Translations under genes and position numbers: made by a program | The notes under the pieces: generated by a model | The model's database searches: none | What the model saw: the letters and a program-made list of their open reading frames with translations, nothing else | Told to the model about the DNA's origin: nothing | Origin: Calliphora vicina | Lineage: Eukaryota; Arthropoda; Insecta; Diptera; Calliphoridae | Reading direction: 5' to 3' | Assembly: GCF_958450345.1 (NCBI RefSeq) | Contig: NW_027052658.1 | Span: forward strand, 62,001-126,000 | DNA: 64,000 nt | Shown here: positions 46,644 through 58,299 of the stretch, in pieces | Layout: every line of letters starts with the position of its first letter | Position numbering within the stretch: the first letter of the stretch is position 1

Positions 46644-47533
46644 CTTACTGTCTTACTGTCTTACTGTCTTACTGTCTTACTGTCTTACTGTCTTACTGTC
46701 TTACTGTCTTACTGTCTTACTGTCTTACTGTCTTACTGTCTTACTGTCTTACTGTCTTACTGTCTTACTGTCTTACTGTCTTACTGTCTTACTGTCTTAC
46801 TGTCTTACTGTCTTACTGTCTTACTGTCTTACTGTCTTACTGTCTTACTGTCTTACTGTCTTACTGTCTTACTGTCTTACTGTCTTACTGTCTTACTGTC
46901 TTACTGTCTTACTGTCTTACTGTCTTACTGTCTTACTGTCTTACTGTCTTACTGTCTTACTGTCTTACTGTCTTACTGTCTTACTGTCTTACTGTCTTAC
47001 TGTCTTACTGTCTTACTGTCTTACTGTCTTACTGTCTTACTGTCTTACTGTCTTACTGTCTTACTGTCTTACTGTCTTACTGTCTTACTGTCTTACTGTC
47101 TTACTGTCTTACTGTCTTACTGTCTTACTGTCTTACTGTCTTACTGTCTTACTGTCTTACTGTCTTACTGTCTTACTGTCTTACTGTCTTACTGTCTTAC
47201 TGTCTTACTGTCTTAATGTCTTACTGTCTTACTGTCTTACTGTCTTACTGTCTTACTGTCTTACTGTCTTACTGTCTTACTGTCTTACTGTCTTACTGTC
47301 TTACTGTCTTACTGTCTTACTGTCTTACTGTCTTACTGTCTTACTGTCTTACTGTCTTACTGTCTTACTGTCTTACTGTCTTACTGTCTTACTGCCTTAC
47401 TGTCTTACTGTCTTATTGTCTTACTGTCTTACTGTCTTACTGTCTTACTGTCTTACTGTCTTACTGTCTTATACTGTCTTACCGTCTTACCGTCTTATTG
47501 TCTTACTGTTTTACTGTCTTACTGTCTTACCGT
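46644..47533 (+). repeat. G block with CTTAATGT and pre-hinge
   Basis: Seventy-one uninterrupted G units, CTTAATGT at 47212-47219, G units with one CTTACTGC-type change and CTTATTGT, then a pre-hinge from 47468 with only one CTTATACTGT. Confidence 0.94.
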
Positions 47534-47633
47534 CTTCCTCTCTAGCTCTCTGTCGTACTGTCTTAATCTCTTGCTCTCTGTCGTACTGTCTTACTGTTTT
47601 ACTGTCTGTCTTACTGTCTTACTGTCTTACAGT
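47534..47633 (+). repeat. Hinge C copy 7, 3'-truncated
   Basis: Ends at CTTACAGT like copy 4. CTAGCTCT replaces CTTGCTCT at the first site. Confidence 0.9.
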
Positions 47634-48025
47634 CTTACTCTCTTACTCTCTTACTCTCTTACTCTCTTACTCTCTTACTCTCTTACTATCTTACTATCTT
47701 ACTATCTTACTATCTTACTATCTTACTATCTTACTATCTTACTCTCTTACTCTCTTACTCTCTTACTCTCTTACTCTCTTACTCTCTTACTCTCTTACTC
47801 TATTACTCTCTTACTCTCTTACTCTCTTACTCTCTTACTCTCTTACTCTCTTACTCTCTTACTCTCTTAATCTCTTACTCTCTTACTCTCTTACTCTCTT
47901 ACTCTCTTACTCTCTTACTCTCTTACTCTCTTACTCTCTTACTCTCTTACTCTCTTACTCTCTTACTCTCTTACTCTCTTACTCTCTTACTCTCTTACTA
48001 TCTTACTCTCTTACTCTCTTACTCT
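47634..48025 (+). repeat. C block with seven-unit A run
   Basis: Six C units, A units at 47682-47737, then C units with one ATTACTCT, one CTTAATCT (about 47867) and an A unit near 47996. Confidence 0.92.
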
Positions 48026-48393
48026 CTTACTATCTTACTCGCTTACTCTCTTACTCTCTTACTCTCTTACTCTCTTACTCTCTTACTCTCTTACTCTCTT
48101 ACTCTCTTACTCTCTTACTCTCTTACTCTCTTACTCTCTTACTCTCTTACTCTCTTACTCTCTTACTCTCTTTCTATCTTACTCTCTTACTGTCTTACTA
48201 TCTTGCTCTCTTACTGTCTTACTGTCTTACTGTCTTACTGTCTTACTGTCTTACTGTCTTACTGTCTTACTGTCTTACTGTCTTACTGTCTTACTGTCTT
48301 ACTGTCTTACTGTCTTACTGTCTTACTGTCTTACTGTCTTACTGTCTTACTGTCTTACTGTCTTACTGTCTTACTGTCTTACTGTCTTACTGT
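48026..48393 (+). repeat. Right-half ramp and G block
   Basis: The ramp 48026-48209 has CTTACTAT, CTTACTCG, many C units, CTTTCTAT, CTTACTAT and CTTGCTCT. Twenty-three G units follow without visible variants. Confidence 0.92.
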
Positions 48394-48445
48394 CTTACTC
48401 TCTCACTCTCTTACTGTATCTCTTACTCTCTTACTATCTTTCTCT
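48394..48445 (+). repeat. Hinge C 3' fragment
   Basis: CTTACTCT, CTCACTCT, CTTACTGT with ATCT, CTTACTCT, CTTACTAT and CTTTCTCT only, directly after G units. Confidence 0.88.
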
Positions 48446-48728
48446 CTTACTCTCTTACTCTCTTACTCTCTTACTCTCTTACTCTCTTACTCTCTTACTC
48501 TCTTACTCTCTTACTCTCTTACTCTCTTACTCTCTTACTCTCTTACTCTCTTACTTCTTACTGTCTTACTGTCTTACTGCCTTACTGTCTTACTGTCTTA
48601 TTGTCTTACTGTCTTACTGTCTTACTGTCTTACTGTCTTACTGTCTTACTGTCTTACTGTCTTATACTGTCTTATACTGTCTTACCGTCTTACCGTCTTA
48701 TTGTCTTACTGTTTTACTGTCTTACTGT
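48446..48728 (+). repeat. C block, G block, pre-hinge
   Basis: C units to the 7-bp CTTACTT, then G units with CTTATTGT and a full pre-hinge from 48661. Confidence 0.92.
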
Positions 48729-48864
48729 CTTCCTCTCTTGCTCTCTGTCGTACTGTCTTAATCTCTTGCTCTCTGTCGTACTGTCTTACTGTTTTACTGT
48801 CTGTCTTACTGTCTTACAGTCTTACTCTCTCACTCTCTTACTGTATCTCTTACTATCTTTCTCT
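48729..48864 (+). repeat. Hinge C copy 8
   Basis: 136 bp, same length as copy 6. Confidence 0.91.
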
Positions 48865-49251
48865 CTTACTCTCTTACTCTCTTACTCTCTTACTCTCTTA
48901 CTCTCTTACTCTCTTACTCTCTTACTCTCTTACTCTCTTACTCTCTTACTCTCTTACTCTCTTACTCTCTTACTCTCTTACTCTCTTACTCTCTTACTCT
49001 CTTACTCTCTTACTCTCTTACTCTCTTACTCTCTTACTCTCTTACTTCTTACTGTCTTACTGTCTTACTGCCTTACTGTCTTACTGTCTTATTGTCTTAC
49101 TGTCTTACTGTCTTACTGTCTTACTGTCTTACTGTCTTACTGTCTTACTGTCTTACTGTCTTACTGTCTTACTGTCTTATACTGTCTTATACTGTCTTAC
49201 CGTCTTACCGTCTTATTGTCTTACTGTTTTACTGTCTTACTGTCTTACTGT
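48865..49251 (+). repeat. C block, G block, pre-hinge
   Basis: C units without variants to a 7-bp CTTACTT near 49044, G units with a CTTACTGC-type change and CTTATTGT, and a full pre-hinge from 49176. Confidence 0.92.
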
Positions 49252-49387
49252 CTTCCTCTCTTGCTCTCTGTCGTACTGTCTTAATCTCTTGCTCTCTGTC
49301 GTACTGTCTTACTGTTTTACTGTCTGTCTTACTGTCTTACAGTCTTACTCTCTCACTCTCTTACTGTATCTCTTACTATCTTTCTCT
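49252..49387 (+). repeat. Hinge C copy 9
   Basis: 136 bp, located 523 bp after copy 8. It is the shortest spacing between two hinge C copies. Confidence 0.91.
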
Positions 49388-49915
49388 CTTACTCTCTTAC
49401 TCTCTTACTCTCTTACTCTCTTACTCTCTTACTCTCTTACTCTCTTACTCTCTTACTCTCTTACTCTCTTACTCTCTTACTCTCTTACTCTCTTACTCTC
49501 TTACTCTCTTACTCTCTTACTCTCTTACTCTCTTACTCTCTTACTCTCTTACTCTCTTACTCTCTTACTCTCTTACTCTCTTACTATCTTACTCTCTTAC
49601 TCTCTTACTCTCTTACTATCTTACTATCTTACTCGCTTACTCTCTTACTCTCTTACTCTCTTACTCTCTTACTCTCTTACTCTCTTACTCTCTTTCTATC
49701 TTACTCTCTTACTGTCTTACTATCTTGCTCTCTTGCTCTCTTACTGTCTTACTGTCTTACTGTCTTACTGTCTTACTGTCTTACTGTCTTACTGTCTTAC
49801 TGTCTTATTGTCTTACTGTCTTACTGTCTTACTGTCTTACTGTCTTACTGTCTTACTGTCTTACTGTCTTACTGTCTTACTGTCTTACTGTCTTACTGTC
49901 TTACTGTATTACTGT
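49388..49915 (+). repeat. C block, ramp, G block
   Basis: C units with an A unit near 49580. The ramp at 49612-49739 has two A units, CTTACTCG, CTTTCTAT, CTTACTAT and two CTTGCTCT. Twenty-two G units follow with one CTTATTGT and one ATTACTGT. Confidence 0.92.
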
Positions 49916-50979
49916 CTTACTCTCTTACTCTCTTACTCTCTTACTCTCTTACTCTCTTACTCTCTTACTCTCTTACTCTCTTACTCTCTTACTCTCTTAC
50001 TCTCTTACTCTCTTACTCTCTTACTCTCTTACTCTCTTACTCTCTTACTCTCTTACTATCTTACTCTCTTACTCTCTTACTCTCTTACTCTCTTACTCTC
50101 TTACTCTCTTACTCTCTTACTCTCTTACTCTCTTACTCTCTTACTCTCTTACTCTCTTACTCTCTTACTCTCTTACTCTCTTACTCTCTTACTCTCTTAC
50201 TCTCTTACTCTCTTACTCTCTTTCTATCTTACTCTCTTACTCTCTTACTCTCTTACTCTCTTACTCTCTTACTCTCTTACTCTCTTACTCTCTTACTCTC
50301 TTACTCTCTTACTCTCTTACTCTCTTACTCTCTTACTCTCTTACTCTCTTACTCTCTTACTCTCTTTCTATCTTACTCTCTTACTCTCTTTCTATCTTTC
50401 TATCTTACTCTCTTACTCTCTTACTCTCTTACTCTCTTACTCTCTTACTCTCTTACTCTCTTACTCTCTTACTCTCTTACTCTCTTACTCTCTTACTCTC
50501 TTACTCTCTTACTCTCTTACTCTCTTAGTCTCTTAGTCTCTTACTCTCTTACTCTCTTACTCTCTTACTCTCTTACTCTCTTACTCTCTTACTCTCTTTC
50601 TATCTTTCTATCTTACTCTCTTACTCTCTTACTCTCTTACTCTCTTACTCTCTTACTCTCTTACTCTCTTACTCTCTTACTCTCTTACTCTCTTACTCTC
50701 TTACTCTCTTACTCTCTTACTCTCTTACTCTCTTACTCTCTTACTCTCTTACTCTCTTACTCTCTTACTCTCTTACTCTCTTACTCTCTTACTCTCTTAC
50801 TCTCTTACTCTCTTACTCTCTTACTCTCTTACTCTCTTACTCTCTTACTCTCTTACTCTCTTACTCTCTTACTCTCTTACTCTCTTACTCTCTTACTCTC
50901 TTACTCTCTTACTCTCTTACTCTCTTACTCTCTTACTCTCTTACTCTCTTACTCTCTTACTCTCTTACTCTCTTACTCT
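49916..50979 (+). repeat. C block, 133 units
   Basis: 1,064 bp in exact register. One A unit lies near 50052, CTTTCTAT near 50220, 50364, 50388-50403 and 50596-50611, and two CTTAGTCT at about 50524-50539. Confidence 0.95.
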
Positions 50980-51749
50980 CTTACTGTCTTACTGTCTTAC
51001 TGTCTTACTGTCTTACTGTCTTACTGTCTTACTGTCTTACTGTCTTACTGTCTTACTGTCTTACTGTCTTACTGTCTTACTGTCTTACTGTCTTACTGTC
51101 TTACTGTCTTACTGTCTTACTGTCTTACTGTCTTACTGTCTTACTGTCTTACTGTCTTACTGTCTTACTGTCTTACTGTCTTACTGTCTTACTGTCTTAC
51201 TGTCTTACTGTCTTACTGTCTTACTGTCTTACTGTCTTACTGTCTTACTGTCTTACTGTCTTACTGTCTTACTGTCTTACTGTCTTACTGTCTTACTGTC
51301 TTACTGTCTTACTGTCTTACTGTCTTACTGTCTTACTGTCTTACTGTCTTACTGTCTTACTGTCTTACTGTCTTACTGTCTTACTGTCTTACTGTCTTAC
51401 TGTCTTACTGTCTTACTGTCTTACTGTCTTACTGTCTTACTGTCTTACTGTCTTACTGTCTTACTGTCTTACTGTCTTACTGTCTTACTGTCTTACTGTC
51501 TTACTGTCTTACTGTCTTACTGTCTTACTGTCTTAATGTCTTACTGTCTTACTGTCTTACTGTCTTACTGTCTTACTGTCTTACTGTCTTACTGTCTTAC
51601 TGTCTTACTGTCTTACTGTCTTACTGTCTTACTGCCTTACTGTCTTACTGTCTTATTGTCTTACTGTCTTACTGTCTTACTGTCTTATACTGTCTTACCG
51701 TCTTACCGTCTTATTGTCTTACTGTTTTACTGTCTTACTGTCTTACCGT
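50980..51749 (+). repeat. G block with CTTAATGT and pre-hinge
   Basis: Sixty-nine uninterrupted G units, CTTAATGT at 51532-51539, G units with CTTATTGT, and a pre-hinge from 51684 with one CTTATACTGT and two CTTACCGT. Confidence 0.94.
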
Positions 51750-51842
51750 CTTCCTCTCTAGCTCTCTGTCGTACTGTCTTAATCTCTTGCTCTCTGTCGT
51801 ACTGTCTTACTGTTTTACTGTCTGTCTTACTGTCTTACAGTC
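51750..51842 (+). repeat. Hinge C copy 10, 3'-truncated
   Basis: Ends at CTTACAGT and has CTAGCTCT, as copy 7 does. Confidence 0.9.
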
Positions 51843-52225
51843 TTACTCTCTTACTCTCTTACTCTCTTACTCTCTTACTCTCTTACTCTCTTACTATCTT
51901 ACTATCTTACTATCTTACTATCTTACTATCTTACTATCTTACTCTCTTACTCTCTTACTCTCTTACTCTCTTACTCTTTTACTCTCTTACTCTCTTACTC
52001 TATTACTCTCTTACTCTCTTACTCTCTTACTCTCTTACTCTCTTACTCTCTTACTCTCTTACTCTCTTACTCTCTTACTCTCTTAATCTCTTACTCTCTT
52101 ACTCTCTTACTCTCTTACTCTCTTACTCTCTTACTCTCTTACTCTCTTACTCTCTTACTCTCTTACTCTCTTACTCTCTTACTCTCTTACTCTCTTACTC
52201 TCTTACTATCTTACTCTCTTACTCT
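51843..52225 (+). repeat. C block with six-unit A run
   Basis: C units, A units at 51890-51937, then C units with CTTTTACTCT, ATTACTCT and CTTAATCT (about 52083) and an A unit near 52204. Confidence 0.92.
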
Positions 52226-52777
52226 CTTACTATCTTACTCGCTTACTCTCTTACTCTCTTACTCTCTTACTCTCTTACTCTCTTACTCTCTTACTCTCTT
52301 ACTCTCTTACTCTCTTACTCTCTTACTCTCTTACTCTCTTACTCTCTTACTCTCTTACTCTCTTACTCTCTTTCTATCTTACTCTCTTACTGTCTTACTA
52401 TCTTGCTCTTTTACTGTCTTACTGTCTTACTGTCTTACTGTCTTACTGTCTTACTGTCTTACTGTCTTACTGTCTTACTGTCTTACTGTCTTACTGTCTT
52501 ACTGTCTTACTGTCTTACTGTCTTACTGTCTTACTGTCTTACTGTCTTACTGTCTTACTGTCTTACTGTCTTACTGTCTTACTGTCTTACTGTCTTACTG
52601 TCTTACTGTCTTACTGTCTTACTGTCTTACTGTCTTACTGTCTTACTGTCTTACTGTCTTACTGTCTTACTGTCTTACTGTCTTACTGTCTTACTGTCTT
52701 ACTGTCTTACTGTCTTAATGTCTTAATGTCTTACTGTCTTACTGGCTTACTGTCTTACTGTCTTACTCTCTTACTGT
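52226..52777 (+). repeat. Right-half ramp and G block with CTTAATGT
   Basis: The ramp 52226-52409 ends CTTACTAT, CTTGCTCT, followed by a TTTACTGT. G units are uninterrupted to 52713, CTTAATGT twice (52714-52729), then CTTACTGG and mixed G/C units. Confidence 0.92.
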
Positions 52778-53033
52778 CTTACTCTCTCTTGCTATCTTAC
52801 TCTCTTACTCTCTCTTGCTATCTTACTCTCTTACTCTCTTACTCTCTTACTCTCTTATTCTCTTACTTACTGTCTTACTATCTTACTATCTTACTGTCTT
52901 ACTGTCTTACTGTCTTACTGTCTTACTGTCTTACTGTCTTACTGTCTTACTGTCTTACTGTCTTACTGTCTTACTGTCTTACTGTATTACTGTCTTACTG
53001 TCTTACTGTATTACTCTCTTACTCTCTTACTGT
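52778..53033 (+). repeat. Two markers, C run, junction, G block
   Basis: Markers at 52778 and 52804, C units, a CTTATTCT/CTTACTTACTGT junction near 52856, two A units, then G units with ATTACTGT and ATTACTCT. Confidence 0.91.
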
Positions 53034-53485
53034 CTTACTCTCTCTTGCTATCTTACTCTCTCTTGCTATCTTACTCTCTTACTCTCTTACTCTCTTACTC
53101 TCTTACTCTCTTACTCTCTTACTCTCTTACTCTCTTACTCTCTTACTCTCTTACTCTCTTACTCTCTTACTCTCTTACTCTCTTACTCTCTTACTCTCTT
53201 ACTCTCTTACTCTCTTACTCTCTTACTCTCTTACTCTCTTACTCTCTTACTCTCTTACTCTCTTACTCTCTTACTCTCTTACTCTCTTACTCTCTTACTC
53301 TCTTACTCTCTTACTCTCTTACTCTCTTACTCTCTTACTCTCTTACTCTCTTACTCTCTTACTCTCTTACTCTCTTACTCTCTTACTCTCTTACTCTCTT
53401 ACTCGCTTACTCTCTTACTCTCTTACTCTCTTACTCTCTTACTCTCTTACTCTCTTACTCTCTTACTCTCTTACTCTCTTACTCT
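53034..53485 (+). repeat. Two markers and C block
   Basis: Back-to-back markers at 53034 and 53052, then fifty-two C units with a single CTTACTCG near 53398 and no other ramp elements. Confidence 0.94.
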
Positions 53486-53873
53486 CTTACTGTCTTACTG
53501 TCTTACTGTCTTACTGTCTTACTGTCTTACTGTCTTACTGTCTTACTGTCTTACTGTCTTACTGTCTTACTGTCTTACTGTCTTACTGTCTTACTGTCTT
53601 ACTGTCTTACTGTCTTAATGTCTTACTGTCTTACTGTGTTAATGTCTTAATGTCTTACTGTCTTACTGTCTTACTCTCTTACTGTCTTACTCTCTTACTC
53701 TCTTACTATCTCTTGCTATCTTACTCTCTTACTCTCTCTTGCTATCTTACTCTCTTACTCTCTTACTCTCTTACTCTCTTACTCTCTTACTCTCTTACTC
53801 TCTTACTCTCTTACTCTCTTACTCTCTTACTCTCTTACTCTCTTACTCTCTTACTCTCTTACTCTCTTACTCT
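53486..53873 (+). repeat. G block with ATG cluster, markers, C block
   Basis: Sixteen G units, CTTAATGT (53614), GTTAATGT plus CTTAATGT (53638-53653), mixed units, markers at 53702 (CTTACTATCT form) and 53728, then sixteen C units. Confidence 0.91.
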
Positions 53874-54269
53874 CTTACTGTCTTACTGTCTTACTGTCTT
53901 ACTGTCTTACTGTCTTACTGTCTTACTGTCTTACTGTCTTACTGTCTTACTGTCTTACTGTCTTACTGTCTTACTGTCTTACTGTCTTACTGTCTTACTG
54001 TCTTACTGTCTTACTGTCTTACTGTCTTACTGTCTTACTGTCTTACTGTCTTACTGTCTTACTGTCTTACTGTTTTACTGTCTTACTGTCTTACTGTCTT
54101 ACTGTCTTACTGTCTTACTGTCTTACTGTCTTACTGCCTTACTGTCTTACTGTCTTACTGTCTTACTGTCTTACTGTCTTATTGTCTTACTGTCTTACTG
54201 TCTTATACTGTCTTATACTGTCTTACCGTCTTATTGTCTTACTGTTTTACTGTCTTAGTGTCTTACTGT
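53874..54269 (+). repeat. G block with pre-hinge
   Basis: G units with TTTTACTGT (about 54070), a CTTACTGC-type change and CTTATTGT. The pre-hinge from 54202 has two CTTATACTGT, one CTTACCGT and CTTAGTGT. Confidence 0.93.
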
Positions 54270-54413
54270 CTTCCTCTCTTGCTCTTTGTCGTACTGTCTT
54301 AATCTCTTGCTCTCTGTCGTACTGTCTTACTGTTTTACTGTCTGTCTTACTGTCTTACAGTCTTACTCTCTCACTCTCTTACTGTATCTCTTACTCTCTT
54401 ACTATCTTTCTCT
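54270..54413 (+). repeat. Hinge C copy 11
   Basis: 144 bp, CTTTGTCG at the first CpG element, complete to CTTTCTCT. Confidence 0.91.
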
Positions 54414-54997
54414 CTTACTCTCTTACTCTCTTACTCTCTTACTCTCTTACTCTCTTACTCTCTTACTCTCTTACTCTCTTACTCTCTTACTCTCTTACTC
54501 TCTTACTCTCTTACTCTCTTACTCTCTTACTCTCTTACTCTCTTACTCTCTTACTCTCTTACTCTCTTATTCTCTTACTCTCTTACTCTCTTACTCTCTT
54601 ACTCTCTTACTCTCTTACTCTCTTACTCTCTTACTCTCTTACTCTCTTACTCGCTTACTCTCTTACTCTCTTACTCTCTTACTCTCTTACTCTCTTACTC
54701 TCTTACTCTCTTACTCTCTTACTCTCTTACTCTCTTACTCTCTTACTCTCTTACTCTCTTACTCTCTTACTGTCTTACTGTCTTACTGTCTTACTGTCTT
54801 ACTGTCTTACTGTCTTACTGTCTTACTGTCTTACTGTCTTACTGTCTTACTGTCTTACTGTCTTACTGTCTTACTGTCTTACTGTCTTACTGTCTTAATG
54901 TCTTAATGTCTTACTGTCTTACTGTCTTACTGTGTTAATGTCTTAATGTCTTACTGTCTTATTGTCTTACTCTCTTACTGTCTTACTGTCTTACTCT
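54414..54997 (+). repeat. C block, G block with ATG cluster
   Basis: C units to 54765 with one CTTATTCT and one CTTACTCG. Sixteen G units, CTTAATGT twice (54894-54909), and GTTAATGT plus CTTAATGT (54934-54949) follow, then mixed G/C units. Confidence 0.92.
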
Positions 54998-55441
54998 CTT
55001 ACTCTCTCTTGCTATCTTACTCTCTTACTCTCTCTTGCTATCTTACTCTCTTACTCTCTTACTCTCTTACTCTCTTACTCTCTTACTCTCTTACTCTCTT
55101 ACTCTCTTACTCTCTTACTCTCTTACTCTCTTACTCTCTTACTCTCTTACTCTCTTACTCTCTTACTCTCTTACTCTCTTACTCTCTTACTCTCTTACTC
55201 TCTTACTCTCTTACTCTCTTACTCTCTTACTCTCTTACTCTCTTACTCTCTTACTCTCTTACTCTCTTACTCTCTTACTCTCTTACTCTCTTACTCTCTT
55301 ACTCTCTTACTCTCTTACTCTCTTACTCTCTTACTCTCTTACTCTCTTACTCTCTTACTCTCTTACTCTCTTACTCTCTTACTCTCTTACTCTCTTACTC
55401 TCTTACTCTCTTACTCTCTTACTCTCTTACTCTCTTACTCT
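54998..55441 (+). repeat. Two markers and C block
   Basis: Markers at 54998 and 55024, then fifty C units without variants. Confidence 0.95.
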
Positions 55442-55873
55442 CTTACTATCTTACTCGCTTACTCGCTTACTCGCTTACTCGCTTACTCTCTTACTCTCTT
55501 ACTCTCTTACTCTCTTACTCTCTTACTCTCTTACTCTCTTACTATCTTACTTTCTTACCCTCTTACTCTCTTACTCTCTTACTATCTTACTCTCTTACTC
55601 TCTTACTCTCTTACTCTCTTACTCTCTTACTCTCTTACTCTCTTACTCTCTTACTCTCTTACTCTCTTACTGTCTTACTGTCTTACTGTCTTACTGTCTT
55701 ACTGTCTTACTGTCTTACTGTCTTACTGTCTTACTGTCTTACTGTCTTACTGTCTTACTGTCTTACTGTCTTAATGTCTTAATGTCTTACTGTCTTACTG
55801 TCTTACTGTGTTAATGTCTTAATGTCTTACTGTCTTACTCTCTTACTGTCTTACTGTCTTACTTTCTTACTCT
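55442..55873 (+). repeat. Ramp with four CTTACTCG, G block with ATG cluster
   Basis: The ramp 55442-55665 has CTTACTAT, four CTTACTCG in a row, C units, CTTACTAT, CTTACTTT, CTTACCCT, an A unit and C units. Thirteen G units, CTTAATGT twice (55770-55785), and GTTAATGT plus CTTAATGT (55810-55825) follow. Confidence 0.91.
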
Positions 55874-56253
55874 CTTACTCTCTCTTGCTATCTTACTCTC
55901 TTACTCTCTCTTGCTATCTTACTCTCTTACTCTCTTACTCTCTTACTCTCTTACTCTCTTACTCTCTTACTCTCTTACTCTCTTACTCTCTTACTCTCTT
56001 ACTCTCTTACTCTCTTACTCTCTTACTCTCTTACTCTCTTACTCTCTTACTCTCTTACTCTCTTACTCTCTTACTCTCTTACTCTCTTACTCTCTTACTC
56101 TCTTACTCTCTTACTCTCTTACTCTCTTACTCTCTTACTCTCTTACTCTCTTACTCTCTTACTCTCTTACTCTCTTACTCTCTTACTCTCTTACTCTCTT
56201 ACTCTCTTACTCTCTTACTCTCTTACTCTCTTACTCTCTTACTCTCTTACTCT
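55874..56253 (+). repeat. Two markers and C block
   Basis: Markers at 55874 and 55900, then forty-two C units without variants. Confidence 0.95.
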
Positions 56254-56753
56254 CTTACTATCTTACTCGCTTACTCTCTTACTCTCTTACTCTCTTACTC
56301 TCTTACTCTCTTACTTTCTTACCCTCTTACTGTCTTACTCTCTTACTATCTTACTCTCTTACTCTCTTACTCTCTTACTCTCTTACTCTCTTTCTATCTT
56401 TCTATCTTACTCTCTTACTGTCTTACTATCTTGCTCTCTTACTGTCTTTCTGTCTTACTGTCTTATTGTCTTACTGTCTTACTGTCTTACTGTCTTACTG
56501 TCTTACTGTCTTACTGTCTTACTGTCTTACTGTCTTACTGTCTTACTGTCTTACTGTCTTACTGTCTTACTGTCTTACTGTCTTACTGTCTTACTGTCTT
56601 ACTGTCTTACTGTCTTACTGTCTTACTGCCTTACTGTCTTACTGTCTTACTGTCTTATTGTCTTACTGTCTTACTGTCTTACTGTCTTATACTGTCTTAT
56701 ACTGTCTTACCGTCTTATTGTCTTACTGTTTTACTGTCTTAGTGTCTTACTGT
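56254..56753 (+). repeat. Right-half ramp, G block, pre-hinge
   Basis: The ramp 56254-56437 has CTTACTAT, CTTACTCG, CTTACTTT, CTTACCCT, two CTTTCTAT, CTTACTAT and CTTGCTCT. G units follow with CTTTCTGT and CTTATTGT. The pre-hinge starts at 56686 and includes CTTAGTGT. Confidence 0.92.
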
Positions 56754-56903
56754 CTTCCTCTCGCTCTCTGTCGTACTGTCTTAATCTCTTGCTCTCTGTC
56801 GTACTGTCTTACTGTTTTACTGACTGTCTTACTGTCTTACAGTCTTACTCTCTCACTCTCTTACTGTATCTCTTACTCTCTTACTCTCTTACTATCTTTC
56901 TCT
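56754..56903 (+). repeat. Hinge C copy 12
   Basis: Starts CTTCCTCTCGCTCT, a 4-bp loss that adds a CpG. CTGA replaces CTGT and there is one extra C unit before CTTTCTCT. Confidence 0.91.
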
Positions 56904-57527
56904 CTTACTCTCTTACTCTCTTACTCTCTTACTCTCTTACTCTCTTACTCTCTTACTCTCTTACTCTCTTACTCTCTTACTCTCTTACTCTCTTACTCTC
57001 TTACTCTCTTACTCTCTTACTCTCTTACTCTCTTACTCTCTTACTCTCTTACTCTCTTACTCTCTTACTCTCTTACTCTCTTACTCTCTTACTCTCTTAC
57101 TCTCTTACTCTCTTACTCTCTTACTCTCTTACTCTCTTACTCTCTTACTCTCTTACTCTCTTACTCTCTTACTCTCTTACTCTCTTACTCTCTTACTCTC
57201 TTACTCTCTTACTCTCTTACTCTCTTACTCTCTTACTCTCTTACTATCTTACTCGCTTACTCGCTTACTCTCTTACTCTCTTACTCTCTTACTCTCTTAC
57301 TCTCTTACTCTCTTACTCTCTTACTCTCTTACTTTCTTACCCTCTTACTCTCTTACTATCTTACTCTCTTACTCTCTTACTCTCTTACTCTCTTACTCTC
57401 TTACTCTCTTACTCTCTTACTCTCTTACTCTCTTACTCTCTTACTCTCTTACTCTCTTACTCTCTTACTCTCTTACTCTCTTACTCTCTTACTCTCTTAC
57501 TCTCTTACTCTCTTACTCTCTTACTCT
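56904..57527 (+). repeat. C block and ramp without CTTGCTCT
   Basis: Forty-two C units, then from 57240 CTTACTAT, two CTTACTCG, C units, CTTACTTT, CTTACCCT, an A unit and a further C block. Confidence 0.93.
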
Positions 57528-57839
57528 CTTACTGTCTTACTGTCTTACTGTCTTACTGTCTTACTGTCTTACTGTCTTACTGTCTTACTGTCTTACTGTC
57601 TTACTGTCTTACTGTCTTACTGTCTTACTGTCTTACTGTCTTACTGTCTTACTGTCTTACTGTCTTACTGTCTTACTGTCTTACTGTCTTACTGTCTTAC
57701 TGTCTTACTGTCTTACTGTCTTAATGTCTTAATGTCTTACTGTCTTACTGTCTTACTGTCTTACTGTGTTAATGTCTTAATGTCTTACTGTCTTATTGTC
57801 TTACTCTCTTACTGTCTTACTCTCTTACTCTCTTACTCT
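57528..57839 (+). repeat. G block with ATG cluster
   Basis: Twenty-four G units, CTTAATGT twice (57720-57735), four G units, GTTAATGT plus CTTAATGT (57768-57783), then mixed G/C units. Confidence 0.93.
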
Positions 57840-58299
57840 CTTACTCTCTCTTGCTATCTTACTCTCTTACTCTCTCTTACTCTCTTACTCTCTTACTCTC
57901 TTACTCTCTTACTCTCTTACTCTCTTACTCTCTTACTCTCTTACTCTCTTACTCTCTTACTCTCTTACTCTCTTACTCTCTTACTCTCTTACTCTCTTAC
58001 TCTCTTACTCTCTTACTCTCTTACTCTCTTACTCTCTTACTCTCTTACTCTCTTACTCTCTTACTCTCTTACTCTCTTACTCTCTTACTCTCTTACTCTC
58101 TTACTCTCTTACTCTCTTACTCTCTTACTCTCTTACTCTCTTACTCTCTTACTCTCTTACTCTCTTACTCTCTTAATCTCTTACTCTCTTACTCTCTTAC
58201 TCTCTTACTCTCTTACTCTCTTACTCTCTTACTCTCTTACTCTCTTACTCTCTTACTCTCTTACTCTCTTACTCTCTTACTCTCTTACTCTCTTACTCT
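57840..58299 (+). repeat. Marker, half-marker and C block
   Basis: A full marker at 57840-57857. At 57866 only the CTTACTCTCT part remains and CTTGCTAT is missing. C units follow with one CTTAATCT near 58172. Confidence 0.93.
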
